Source of the DNA: DASUTW01 sp035513995
GTDB taxonomy: Bacteria; Actinomycetota; UBA4738; CALAEC01
Direction of reading: 5' to 3'
Assembly (NCBI GenBank): GCA_035513995.1
Contig: DATKBL010000049.1
Location: 1-9,948 of the forward strand
DNA length: 9,948 bases
Position numbers and translations under genes: made by a program. The number at the start of each line of letters is the position of its first letter. Positions within the stretch are counted from its first letter, which is position 1. A model generated the notes under the pieces. The model did not search any database. It saw nothing but the letters and a program-made list of their open reading frames with translations, and had not been told where the DNA came from. Of the stretch, positions 1 through 6,129 are shown piece by piece.

Positions 1-560
1 GCTGGGTGCTGGAGCGAGCGAGGAAGCACGACCTCAAGGCGACGCCGGCAGGGGCCGCCGCGCTCGTCGAGACCGTCGGCGAGGACCCGGGCGTGCTCGG
101 CCAGTCGGTCGCTCAGATCGCCGACGCCTTCCGCGACGAGGGGCTCACCCCCGCCACCGTCGCCGCGCAGTTCCGGGGGTTCGGCGAGCGGCGGATCTTC
201 GAGCTGTGCGACGCGGCGTTCGGCGGCAACGCCCGCGACGCCCTCCGCTATCTGGCCGCGATGCTTGGGGCGCGGGAGCAGCCGCTCGCGATCCTCGGGG
301 GGGTCGCGGCGCGGGTCCGAGATCTTCTCCGCGTGCGGAGCCTGCCTCCCGGGATGCCGCTGAAGGACGTGGCCCGCGAGGCCGGGCTGCGATTCGACTG
401 GCAGGCTCGAAGGTACCGCGAGCAGGCAGGGAGATACGAGCCCCAGGAGCTCGCCGACATCCACCGTCGGGTGGTCGAGGCCGACGCCCATCTGAAGCAG
501 GGGGCGCAGGGCGACGTGGTGCTGACGATGCTGGTGACGCGGATCGCGGGCGTTCGCTGA
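1..560 (+). CDS. holA: DNA polymerase III subunit delta, C-terminal part (partial at left edge)
   Basis: The reading frame is open from base 3 (Trp codon) to the TGA at 558-560, so the gene starts outside the window; the GTG at 6 is an internal Val. About 185 residues are visible. They match the C-terminal part of the clamp-loader delta subunit: the end of the AAA+ lid region (LVETVGEDPGVLGQ, a stretch typical of HolA), then the helical collar domain with an FELCDAAFGGNARDALRYL segment and a terminal LKQGAQGDVVLTMLV helix. In the family, delta opens the beta sliding clamp and sits in the clamp-loader pentamer in the cytoplasm. Position next to rpsT and lepA is the usual actinobacterial arrangement (comEC-holA-rpsT). 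It converges on rpsT with 20 bp between the stop codons. The identification is good, although the catalytic-like N-terminal half cannot be seen. Confidence 0.88.
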   Translation, partial: WVLERARKHDLKATPAGAAALVETVGEDPGVLGQSVAQIADAFRDEGLTPATVAAQFRGFGERRIFELCDAAFGGNARDALRYLAAMLGAREQPLAILGGVAARVRDLLRVRSLPPGMPLKDVAREAGLRFDWQARRYREQAGRYEPQELADIHRRVVEADAHLKQGAQGDVVLTMLVTRIAGVR

Positions 561-580
561 GGCTTCTGGGAGGGGGCGGG

Positions 581-847
581 CTACTCGCCCTGGCGGTTCA
601 GGCGCTTCGCGAGGCGGGACTTGCGCCGTGCCGCCGTGCGCGGATGGAGCACGCCCTTGGAGGCGGCCCGGTCCAGCTCGCGGGCGGTCTCTCGGTAGGC
701 GGCGCGGGCGGTCTCCAGGTCACCTTGCTCCGCGGCCTCGAGGGTCTGTTTCACGTCGGTCTTCAGCCGCGAGCGGGCCGCCTTGTTGCGGACGCGACGC
801 CGCTCGTTCTGGCGGTTCCGCTTGATCTGGGACTGGATGTTGGCCAT
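581..847 (-). CDS. rpsT: 30S ribosomal protein S20
   Basis: This 88-residue, very basic protein begins MANIQSQIKRNRQNERRR and ends in RLAKRLNRQGE, the typical size and composition of bacterial S20. It keeps the family landmarks: the N-terminal basic helix that binds 16S rRNA, the RNKAARSRLKT segment around residues 20-30, and the KGVLHPRTAARRKSRL motif at about residues 64-79. S20 binds 16S rRNA early in 30S assembly. It is read from the reverse strand, divergent from lepA and convergent with holA. The ATG at 847-845 is chosen because the protein starts exactly at the conserved MANI and the frame upstream has no family similarity. No Shine-Dalgarno precedes it (the eight bases before the ATG are CGCCGCCG), and a TACAAT box lies just upstream, so a leaderless or nearly leaderless mRNA is likely. 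Confidence 0.97.
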   Translation of the reverse strand: MANIQSQIKRNRQNERRRVRNKAARSRLKTDVKQTLEAAEQGDLETARAAYRETARELDRAASKGVLHPRTAARRKSRLAKRLNRQGE

Positions 848-855
848 CGGCGGCG

Positions 856-861
856 ATTGTA
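856..861 (-). promoter_or_regulatory. Predicted -10 box of the rpsT promoter, leaderless or near-leaderless
   Basis: On the minus strand the hexamer is TACAAT (five of six matches to TATAAT). Eight bases separate it from the rpsT ATG, so by normal -10 to +1 spacing transcription would begin at about 849-847, essentially on the start codon. No convincing -35 hexamer is seen at 16-18 bp upstream, which is common in high-GC actinobacterial promoters. The predicted start is inferred from spacing only. Confidence 0.6.
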
Positions 862-901
862 GCAGGCCGCCCGGTGCCAGCCCGGGGACGCCCGGCGCGG
901 A

Positions 902-907
902 TACCAT
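902..907 (+). promoter_or_regulatory. Predicted -10 box of the lepA promoter, leaderless
   Basis: TACCAT fits the actinobacterial TANNNT -10 pattern. Six bases (GGCGAG) separate it from the lepA GTG, so the normal +1 (seventh base after the box) falls exactly on the G of GTG at 914. The purine bases directly abutting the GTG are too close to act as a Shine-Dalgarno, which fits leaderless initiation. No -35 match is evident. It lies back to back with the rpsT promoter in a 66-bp spacer. Confidence 0.5.
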
Positions 908-913
908 GGCGAG

Positions 914-2731
914 GTGACCGACCCCTCTCGGATCCGGAACTTCGCGATCATCAGCCACATCGACCACGGGAAGTCGACGCTCGCGGACCGCTTCCTGGAC
1001 TTGACCCACGCGGTGGCCGAGCGGCAGATGCGCGAACAGTTCCTCGACCGCATGGACCTCGAGCGCGAGCGCGGCATCACGATCAAGGCCCAGGCGGTCC
1101 GGCTCGGCTACGAGCGCGACGGCGAGACGTTCGTCTTGAACCTGATCGACACGCCGGGGCACGTGGACTTCAGCTACGAGGTGTCGCGCGCCCTCGCGGC
1201 CGCCGAGGGGGCGATCCTCCTCGTGGACGCGGCCCAGGGGATCGAGGCGCAGACGCTTGCCAACTTCCACCTCGCGGAGCAGGCGGGGCTGACGATCATC
1301 CCCGCCGTCAACAAGATCGATCTGCCGCAGGCCGACGTGGGCGAGGCGGCCCGGGTGATCGCGGAGCTCACCGGGGTCCCCGAGGACCGGGTGCTCCGCA
1401 TCTCGGGGAAGACGGGTGAAGGGGTGCCCGACCTGCTGGGCCACGTCGTCGATCGCGTCCCGCCGCCGACCGGGGACCCGGAGGCGCCGACCCGGGCGAT
1501 GATCTTCGACTCGACCTACGACGTGTACCGAGGGGTCGTGGCCTACGTCCGGGTGGTGGACGGCACCCTCCCCTCCAACGCCCGCGTGCGCATGATCGCC
1601 ACGGGGCACGAGTCCGATGCCGAGGAGGTCGGAGTGTTCGCCCCGGACCCCGTGGTCGCCGGCGCGCTCACAGCCGGGGAGGTCGGGTACCTCGTCACGG
1701 GCGTGAAGGACGTTCGCCAGGCGAAGGTCGGCGACACGATCACGCTGGCCGGCACACGCGTCGATCCTCTGCCCGGCTACAAGGAGCCGAAGCCGATGGT
1801 GTGGTCGGGACTCTTCCCCGAGGACGGCGACGAGTACCCGGCCCTGCGCGACGCGCTTGATCGGCTCCAGCTCAACGACGCAGCGCTCGTCTTCGAGCCG
1901 GAGACGTCGCGTGCCCTGGGCTTCGGGTTCCGGACCGGGTTCCTCGGGCTGCTCCACATGGAGATCGTCCGGGAGCGGCTCCAGCGCGAGTTCGACCTCT
2001 CGCTGATCGCCACGGCCCCCAACGTTGAGCTGCACGTGTTCCGGGAGAACGGCGAGGTGCTCGAGGTCCACAACCCGTCGGAGATGCCTTCTCCCGGAAC
2101 CTATGAGCATGTGGAGGAGCCCTTCGTCATCGCCACGATCCTCACGCCGAGCGCCTATCTCGGCGCCGTGATGGAGCTGGCGCAAGAGCGTCGCGGCTCG
2201 ATGGAGGAGATGCGGTACCTCTCGCCCGAGCGCGTCGAGATCCGGTACCTCCTTCCGCTCGGAGAGATCATCTTCGACTTCTTCGACCAGCTGAAGTCGG
2301 GGACCCGCGGCTACGCGTCGCTCGACTACGAGCACTTCGGCTACCAGGAGGGCGACCTCGTCCGTGTGGACCTGCTCCTGCACGGCGAGCCCGTGGACGC
2401 GTTCTCGGCGGTCGTCCACCGCGGCAAGGCCCAGGCCTACGGGCGCCGAATGGTCGAGCGGCTGAAGGACCTGATCCCGCGGCAGCTGTTCGACGTCGCG
2501 GTGCAGGCGGCGATCGGGAACAGGGTGGTCGCGCGCGAGACGGTGCGCGCCACGCGCAAGGACGTCACGGCCAAGTGCTACGGGGGCGACATCACCCGGA
2601 AACGCAAGCTGCTGGAGCGTCAGAAGGAAGGGAAGCGACGGCTCCGCAGGGTCGGTAAGGTGGATGTGCCGTTCGAGGCGTTCATCGCGGCCCTTCAGGT
2701 GGACGCGGGGACGAGAGGCAGGGGCGGGTGA
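914..2731 (+). CDS. lepA: Elongation factor 4 (LepA), ribosomal translational GTPase
   Basis: The 605-residue product has the full family length (about 600). EF4 binds GTP and ribosomes; proposed roles are back-translocation or rescue of stalled ribosomes and a contribution to 30S biogenesis. The G domain carries G1 SHIDHGKST (residues 14-22), G2 RGITI (53-57), G3 DTPGH (79-83), G4 NKID (133-136) and G5 ISGKTGEG (163-170). These are followed by the beta-barrel domain, the EF-G-like domains and the LepA-specific C-terminal region. The latter includes LLPLGEIIFDFFDQLKS and, near the end, KCYGGDITRKRKLLERQKEGK, the classic LepA signature. The GTG start at 914 gives the usual MxxxSRIRNFAIISHIDHGKS beginning. 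G5 is SGK instead of the usual SAK, a mild substitution. The next gene, hrcA, follows after 49 bp with its own operator, so lepA is probably its own unit with possible read-through. Confidence 0.98.
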   Translation: MTDPSRIRNFAIISHIDHGKSTLADRFLDLTHAVAERQMREQFLDRMDLERERGITIKAQAVRLGYERDGETFVLNLIDTPGHVDFSYEVSRALAAAEGAILLVDAAQGIEAQTLANFHLAEQAGLTIIPAVNKIDLPQADVGEAARVIAELTGVPEDRVLRISGKTGEGVPDLLGHVVDRVPPPTGDPEAPTRAMIFDSTYDVYRGVVAYVRVVDGTLPSNARVRMIATGHESDAEEVGVFAPDPVVAGALTAGEVGYLVTGVKDVRQAKVGDTITLAGTRVDPLPGYKEPKPMVWSGLFPEDGDEYPALRDALDRLQLNDAALVFEPETSRALGFGFRTGFLGLLHMEIVRERLQREFDLSLIATAPNVELHVFRENGEVLEVHNPSEMPSPGTYEHVEEPFVIATILTPSAYLGAVMELAQERRGSMEEMRYLSPERVEIRYLLPLGEIIFDFFDQLKSGTRGYASLDYEHFGYQEGDLVRVDLLLHGEPVDAFSAVVHRGKAQAYGRRMVERLKDLIPRQLFDVAVQAAIGNRVVARETVRATRKDVTAKCYGGDITRKRKLLERQKEGKRRLRRVGKVDVPFEAFIAALQVDAGTRGRGG

Positions 2732-2740
2732 CACGGCGTC

Positions 2741-2767
2741 CTAGCACTCCGGACGGGTGAGTGCTAA
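2741..2767 (+). promoter_or_regulatory. CIRCE operator (HrcA binding site)
   Basis: An inverted repeat TAGCACTC-N9-GAGTGCTA occupies 2742-2766. It is identical in its eight paired bases to the CIRCE consensus (TTAGCACTC-N9-GAGTGCTAA). Only the outermost left base differs (C at 2741 in place of T), and the right outer A (2767) is kept. The nine-base spacer is exactly standard. CIRCE is the binding site of the HrcA repressor, encoded 14 bp downstream, so hrcA-dnaJ should be autoregulated and induced by heat. Confidence 0.96.
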
Positions 2768-2770
2768 AAC
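2765..2770 (+). promoter_or_regulatory. Possible -10 box of hrcA, inside the CIRCE right arm
   Basis: TAAAAC is the only AT-rich hexamer between lepA and hrcA and overlaps the right arm of CIRCE. It would place +1 near 2777, only about four bases before the hrcA ATG. A 17-bp spacer leads back to TAGCAC, a poor -35. Operator overlap with the promoter would explain repression by HrcA directly, but the hexamer itself is a weak match. Confidence 0.25.
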
Positions 2771-2780
2771 TGTAGGCGAC

Positions 2781-3812
2781 ATGTCGATCGAGGAGCGCAA
2801 GGCCGCCGTCCTCCGCGCGGTCGTCCAGGATCACATCCGCACGGGCCAGCCCGTGGGGAGCAAGACGATCGCGAGCCGACACGGGCTCGGCGTCAGCGCG
2901 GCGACGATCCGCAACGAGCTCGCCGCGCTCGAGGAGATGGGCTATCTCACGCAGCCTCACACCTCGGCAGGCCGCGTCCCCACCGACCTCGGCTACCGCT
3001 TCTACGTCGACGCGCTTCCCGACAGGGTCTCCCTGCCCCCGCCCCTCGTGGAGGAGATCGAGTCCTTCTTCGGCCCCCCCACCGCCCACGTGGACGAGCT
3101 GCTGCACGGGACGGCCTCGCTGCTCTCGAGGGTGACGGGGTACGCGGCCGTCGCGGTGACCCCGCAGGTGTCGGGGAGCAGGGTGCTGCGAACCGAGCTG
3201 GTGCCGGTGGGCACGAGCGTGATGCTTTTGATCGTGAGCGACACCGGCCGGGTGGACAAGCAGATGCTCGAGGTCGGCCACGAGCCGGGCGAGCGGGTCG
3301 TGGAGCGCGCCTCGCGGATGCTGTCCGAGCGCCTCACCGGCCTCTCCTACGGCGAGGCCGCCCGACGCGCTGCCGCGCTGATCCGGGAGATGGCCGACCA
3401 GGAGCGCAGGCTGGTGCGGGAGGTTGCGGCGGCGATGCGACAGCTGCGGGATCGGACCTCGGGCGAGATCTACCTGGGGGGCGTGGCGAACATCGCCGAC
3501 CAGGGGAACTTCGATTCGCCCGACGCGCTGCGCGAGATGGTGGGGGCTCTCGAGGAAGGCTCTGCCGTGCTGGAGATCCTCCAGGCCGCCTCGGGCGCGA
3601 TCGACGACGTCACCGTGCGGATCGGGCGCGAGAACACGCTGCGCGCGATGGCCGAGGCCAGCGTGGTCGTGGCCTGGTACGGGTCGCAGGCGCGCCCGGT
3701 CGGCGCGATCGCCGTCGTCGGCCCCACCCGCATGGAGTACCCGCGGGCCATCTCCTCGACCCGCGCCGTGGCCGGGCACCTGTCGGATCTGCTGCGCGGG
3801 CTCGCCGGGTAG
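2781..3812 (+). CDS. hrcA: Heat-inducible transcription repressor HrcA
   Basis: The 343-residue protein (family about 340-350) represses heat-shock genes by binding CIRCE; GroE chaperonin is the known partner that keeps it active. The N-terminal winged-helix domain (about 1-75) includes PVGSKTIASRHGLGVSAATI and the strongly conserved run LTQPHTSAGRVPTDLGYRFYVD (about 56-77). The remainder is the GAF-like dimerisation region with EIYLGGVANI and the C-terminal VRIGRENTL and VGPTRMEYPRAIS motifs. The ATG at 2781 is preferred over an in-frame GTG at 2757, because the latter lies in the CIRCE spacer and would add eight residues not seen in the family. Upstream ribosome binding is weak (AGG at 2774-2776). 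The CIRCE element immediately before the gene and dnaJ two bases after it confirm the assignment. Confidence 0.98.
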   Translation: MSIEERKAAVLRAVVQDHIRTGQPVGSKTIASRHGLGVSAATIRNELAALEEMGYLTQPHTSAGRVPTDLGYRFYVDALPDRVSLPPPLVEEIESFFGPPTAHVDELLHGTASLLSRVTGYAAVAVTPQVSGSRVLRTELVPVGTSVMLLIVSDTGRVDKQMLEVGHEPGERVVERASRMLSERLTGLSYGEAARRAAALIREMADQERRLVREVAAAMRQLRDRTSGEIYLGGVANIADQGNFDSPDALREMVGALEEGSAVLEILQAASGAIDDVTVRIGRENTLRAMAEASVVVAWYGSQARPVGAIAVVGPTRMEYPRAISSTRAVAGHLSDLLRGLAG

Positions 3813-3814
3813 CG

Positions 3815-4906
3815 ATGTCGCAGACGCGCGACCTCTACGAGGTCCTGGAGGTGCCGCGGGACGCCTCGCAGGAGGAGATCCGGAAGGCGTACCGACGGCT
3901 CGCTCGCGAGCATCACCCCGACGTCAGCGCAGACCCCGAGGCCGAGCACAGGATCAAGGAGATCAACCTCGCCTACCAGACGCTGTCCGACCCGGCGAGA
4001 CGTCGCCAGTACGACACGTACGGGGGCGAGGGCTTCACCCCCGACATGTTCGACGTCATGGGCGATGTCTCGGACATCTTCGAGATGTTCTTCGGGAGCC
4101 CCTTCCGCCGTGGCGGCCGCTCCCCTCGCCCCGCCCGTGGTGAGGACCTCCGTCTGTCGCTCACCCTCGCCTTCGAGGAGGCGGTCTTCGGGGTCGAGAA
4201 GGAGATCGAGGTGGAGACGCTCGCGTCTTGCGATGGGTGCGATGGGACCGGGCGGGCCCCGGGCACCGAGGCCGTGCGCTGCTCGCGGTGCGAGGGGAAC
4301 GGCGAGGTCTCGGACGTTCGCCGGAGCGTGTTCGGGACCGTGATGACCTCTCGGATCTGCTCCGCCTGCGGGGGGGGCGGCGAGCAGATCCCATCCCCGT
4401 GTCCCACCTGCCGGGGCGAGGGGCGCGTGCCGCGCAGGCGCACGATCAAGGTCGAGGTCCCCGCCGGGGTCGACGACGGCGTGGAGCTTCGGATCGAGGG
4501 ATCGGGGCATCAGGGCAGGAGAGGGACGCCTCCTGGGCACCTGTACCTCGGGCTCGGGGTGCGGCCCCATCCGGTGTTCGAGCGCCGCGGCCAGGATCTC
4601 GCGGCGGTGCTTGAAGTGCAGCTCACCCAGGCCATCCTGGGGGGGGAGGTCGAGATCGAGACGCTCGACGGGCCGGAGACGCTGAGGATCCCGGCGGGGA
4701 CGAAGCCCGGGACCGTGGTCAGGATGGGCGGCCGCGGCGTCCCGAACCTGGGACGCCGCGGCCGCGGCGACCTCTACGTCCAGCTCGACGTCGTCGTCCC
4801 CGAGCGCCTCTCGCGCAAGGAGCGAGCGCTCGTCGAGGAGCTGGCCGAGCTTCGGGGCGAGCCCACCGGAAAGGATGTCGCCCCGGCAAGGCTCCGCCGT
4901 CCGTGA
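3815..4906 (+). CDS. dnaJ: Chaperone protein DnaJ (class A J-protein, HrcA-linked copy)
   Basis: The product (363 residues) is an Hsp40 co-chaperone that stimulates DnaK ATPase and delivers unfolded clients. The J domain (about 5-70) has the HPD tripeptide at residues 34-36. A short linker with an FEMFFGSPFRRGGR G/F-like segment follows. The zinc domain has four CxxCxGxG-type repeats: CDGCDGTG (139-146), CSRCEGNG (156-163), CSACGGGG (182-189) and CPTCRGEG (196-203). The C-terminal substrate-binding domains contain VPAGVDDGVELRIEGSG, PHPVFERRGQDL and a GRRGRGDLYVQLDVVVP stretch. The ATG at 3815 is two bases after the hrcA stop, suggesting translational coupling and shared CIRCE control. Actinobacteria commonly carry two dnaJ genes, one beside dnaK-grpE and one after hrcA; this matches the second. 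A perfect inverted repeat lies in its 3' part (4728-4765). Confidence 0.98.
   Translation: MSQTRDLYEVLEVPRDASQEEIRKAYRRLAREHHPDVSADPEAEHRIKEINLAYQTLSDPARRRQYDTYGGEGFTPDMFDVMGDVSDIFEMFFGSPFRRGGRSPRPARGEDLRLSLTLAFEEAVFGVEKEIEVETLASCDGCDGTGRAPGTEAVRCSRCEGNGEVSDVRRSVFGTVMTSRICSACGGGGEQIPSPCPTCRGEGRVPRRRTIKVEVPAGVDDGVELRIEGSGHQGRRGTPPGHLYLGLGVRPHPVFERRGQDLAAVLEVQLTQAILGGEVEIETLDGPETLRIPAGTKPGTVVRMGGRGVPNLGRRGRGDLYVQLDVVVPERLSRKERALVEELAELRGEPTGKDVAPARLRRP
4728..4765. repeat. Perfect 16-bp inverted repeat inside dnaJ
   Basis: The arms 4728-4743 and 4750-4765 are exact reverse complements over 16 bp and are separated by the six bases GAACCT; in RNA one extra G-U pair could close the loop. Both arms contain GCGGCCGC. 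It lies in coding sequence for a conserved glycine/arginine-rich DnaJ stretch (GRGVPNLGRRGRG), so amino-acid and GC constraints favour some symmetry, but the full 16-base identity is seen directly. No T-run follows, so it is not an intrinsic terminator. Confidence 0.8.
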
Positions 4907-5676
4907 GCCTCCCGCACTTCTTCGCCGGCGCCCCCGACCCGGGGGCCGAGCTGGTCCTGGACCGCGACGACGCGCGGCACGCCACGCGGTCGCTGCGCCT
5001 GGGCGAGGGCGACCGCCTCATCTCGAGCGACGGCCGCGGCGCGGTGGCGGTGGCTCGTATCACCGAGGCGGGCAAGGACGTGGTCCGGGCCGTTGTCGAG
5101 GAGCGCCGCGAGGTCCCTCTCGAGTCGCCGCGGCTGACCGTCGTGCTCGCGGCGCCCAAGGGCGATCGGCTCGCGTGGGCGATCCAGAAGCTCACCGAGG
5201 TGGGGACCGACCGCATCGTGCTGGCCGAGTCGGAGCACAGCGCGCGCCGGTGGAGCGGGGGGCGGGCGGCGAAGGCGCGCGGGCGAGCGGAGGCGATCGC
5301 CGGCGCCGCCGCGAAGCAGTCGCGCCGGGCGCGCCTCCCCGAGATCGCCGGCCCGACGAGCTGGGCCCAGGCGATGGCGGAGGCCGCGTCCTCGGGGCCG
5401 GTGATCCTCCTGTGGGAGGGCGCCACCGGGGGGCTGGCCTCGGTGCTGCCCGAGGAGGCTCCCGAGGCGCTGACCCTGGCCGTGGGGCCCGAGGGCGGCA
5501 TCACCGCCGAGGAGGCCCGCGACGCGGAGACCAGGGGAGCGTCCCTCGCCGCCCTGGGCCTCACGATCCTGCGGACCGAGACCGCCGCGCTGGCCGGGGC
5601 CTCGATCGCCCTGGCGCGGTACGGGCGGCTCGGCGACCGTAGCGGGCCCCTCGACCCGGGCGGCGAGACTGGGTAG
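4903..5676 (+). CDS. rsmE: 16S rRNA m3U1498 methyltransferase RsmE
   Basis: The 257-residue protein (family about 240-255) belongs to the SPOUT methyltransferases, which methylate N3 of U1498 in 16S rRNA using S-adenosylmethionine. The N-terminal PUA-like RNA-binding domain starts LPHFFAG and includes the HATRSLRLGEGDRL motif (26-39). The SPOUT domain shows KGDRLAWAIQKLTEVGTDRI (86-105), the AAAKQSRRARLPEI segment (135-148), AVGPEGGIT (193-201) and LGLTILRTETAAL (218-230). The last two form the knotted SAM-binding site. The usual AAEQ of the middle motif reads AAKQ here. The GTG start at 4903 overlaps the dnaJ stop as GTGA, indicating coupled translation; no clear Shine-Dalgarno is present. 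The dnaJ-rsmE-HIT order is typical of actinobacteria. The stop codon doubles as part of the next promoter. Confidence 0.97.
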   Translation: MSLPHFFAGAPDPGAELVLDRDDARHATRSLRLGEGDRLISSDGRGAVAVARITEAGKDVVRAVVEERREVPLESPRLTVVLAAPKGDRLAWAIQKLTEVGTDRIVLAESEHSARRWSGGRAAKARGRAEAIAGAAAKQSRRARLPEIAGPTSWAQAMAEAASSGPVILLWEGATGGLASVLPEEAPEALTLAVGPEGGITAEEARDAETRGASLAALGLTILRTETAALAGASIALARYGRLGDRSGPLDPGGETG

Positions 5677-5679
5677 CAT
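5651..5679 (+). promoter_or_regulatory. Predicted promoter of the HIT gene, leaderless
   Basis: TAGCAT (5674-5679) fits TANNNT and incorporates the rsmE stop codon TAG. A 17-bp spacer separates it from TCGACC (5651-5656), which matches TTGACA at four of six positions. The seventh base after the -10 box is the A of the HIT ATG at 5686, so +1 and the start codon coincide. There is no Shine-Dalgarno before the ATG, consistent with leaderless initiation. Confidence 0.5.
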
Positions 5680-5685
5680 CCGGCC

Positions 5686-6030
5686 ATGGAGGACTGCCTC
5701 TTCTGCCGCATCGCCCGGGGGGAGCAGGAGGCCGACATCGTGCACGCGGGGGACGAGGTCGTGGCGTTCCGTGACATCGACCCGAAGGCCTCCACACACA
5801 TCCTCGTGATCCCGAAGGAGCACATCGAGTCGGCCCGCGCGATCAACGACGGCCACGGCGACCTTCTGGTCGACCTCTTCCACGTCGCGGCGCACCTGGC
5901 CAAAGCCGAGGGGATCGACCGATCCGGGTGGCGCCTGGTGACCAACGTGGGGCCGGACGCGGGGCAGTCGGTGCACCACCTGCACCTCCACCTGCTCGGC
6001 GGCAGGCCGATGGAGTGGCCCCCGGGCTGA
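5686..6030 (+). CDS. HIT-family nucleotide-binding protein (HinT-like)
   Basis: The 114-residue protein has the size and full fold pattern of the HinT branch of the histidine-triad family. Such proteins hydrolyse purine nucleotide phosphoramidates and related adenylates in the cytoplasm. The start MEDCLFCRIARGE, the central FRDIDPKASTHILVIPKEHI (28-47) and the triad HLHLHLL (98-104) are all present. His100, the middle His of the triad, is the expected nucleophile. Cys4 and Cys7 resemble the CxxC pair that helps bind zinc in some HIT proteins. The protein ends WPPG shortly after the triad, as in HinT. The ATG at 5686 is nine bases after the rsmE stop and coincides with the predicted transcription start. 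The physiological substrate cannot be told from sequence. Confidence 0.95.
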   Translation: MEDCLFCRIARGEQEADIVHAGDEVVAFRDIDPKASTHILVIPKEHIESARAINDGHGDLLVDLFHVAAHLAKAEGIDRSGWRLVTNVGPDAGQSVHHLHLHLLGGRPMEWPPG

Positions 6031-6068
6031 CCAGGGACGCCTCCGGTGGAGTCGGCGGGTCCGGGGGG

Positions 6069-6074
6069 TATAAT
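6069..6074 (+). promoter_or_regulatory. Consensus -10 box (TATAAT) of the phoH transcription unit
   Basis: A perfect TATAAT stands out in a GC-rich 99-bp gap between the HIT gene and phoH. The -35 region is weak: TGGAGT at 6047-6052, 16 bp upstream, matches three of six consensus bases. Normal spacing puts +1 at 6081, giving a leader of about 49 bases. This promoter probably drives phoH-ybeY-corC-cdd-era. Confidence 0.72.
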
Positions 6075-6080
6075 CCGTCG

Positions 6081-6102
6081 GAGGGTCGCCGAAGCGACCC
6101 TC
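6081..6102 (+). promoter_or_regulatory. 9-bp stem-loop at the predicted 5' end of the phoH mRNA
   Basis: GAGGGTCGC (6081-6089) and GCGACCCTC (6094-6102) pair perfectly around the tetraloop CGAA. The first base of the stem is also the predicted +1 of the TATAAT promoter, so the hairpin would cap the transcript, an arrangement known to stabilise mRNAs. TTT follows shortly after (6102-6107 reads CTTTCC), too short for a good intrinsic terminator, though a weak terminator for the upstream HIT transcript or an attenuator cannot be excluded. On the other strand the loop becomes C(TTCG)G, but no T-run follows there. Confidence 0.6.
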
Positions 6103-6120
6103 TTTCCAACCCAGGGCCTC

Positions 6121-6125
6121 AGGAG
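6121..6125 (+). promoter_or_regulatory. Shine-Dalgarno of phoH (decides a TTG start)
   Basis: AGGAG is followed by CGAG and then TTG at 6130. The spacing is short but usable. It is the only good ribosome-binding sequence downstream of the TATAAT box and upstream of the conserved PhoH N-terminus, so it supports the TTG as the initiation codon. Confidence 0.6.
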
Positions 6126-6129
6126 CGAG

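Noticed and set aside
574..590. Weak 5-bp stem around the rpsT stop codon as a terminator between convergent holA and rpsT.
   Set aside because: The stem is short, overlaps coding sequence and has no T-run on either strand.
906..917. Three-codon ATG reading frame (ATG GCG AGG TGA) overlapping the lepA GTG, a possible leader peptide.
   Set aside because: It lies mostly upstream of the predicted transcription start and overlaps the -10 box; coincidence is the simplest explanation.
848..2734. Long open frame on the minus strand across all of lepA, in frame with rpsT.
   Set aside because: It is antisense to a clearly conserved gene, has no recognisable domain apart from S20 at its end, and is expected from few stop codons in high-GC DNA.
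4370..4377. Run of eight G in dnaJ as a possible phase-variation or frameshift site.
   Set aside because: The frame stays intact through it, it encodes the third zinc motif, and such runs are common in GC-rich coding DNA.
6046..6129. N-terminal extension of phoH from a GTG at 6046.
   Set aside because: It would run through the TATAAT box and the hairpin, and the added residues do not resemble PhoH.
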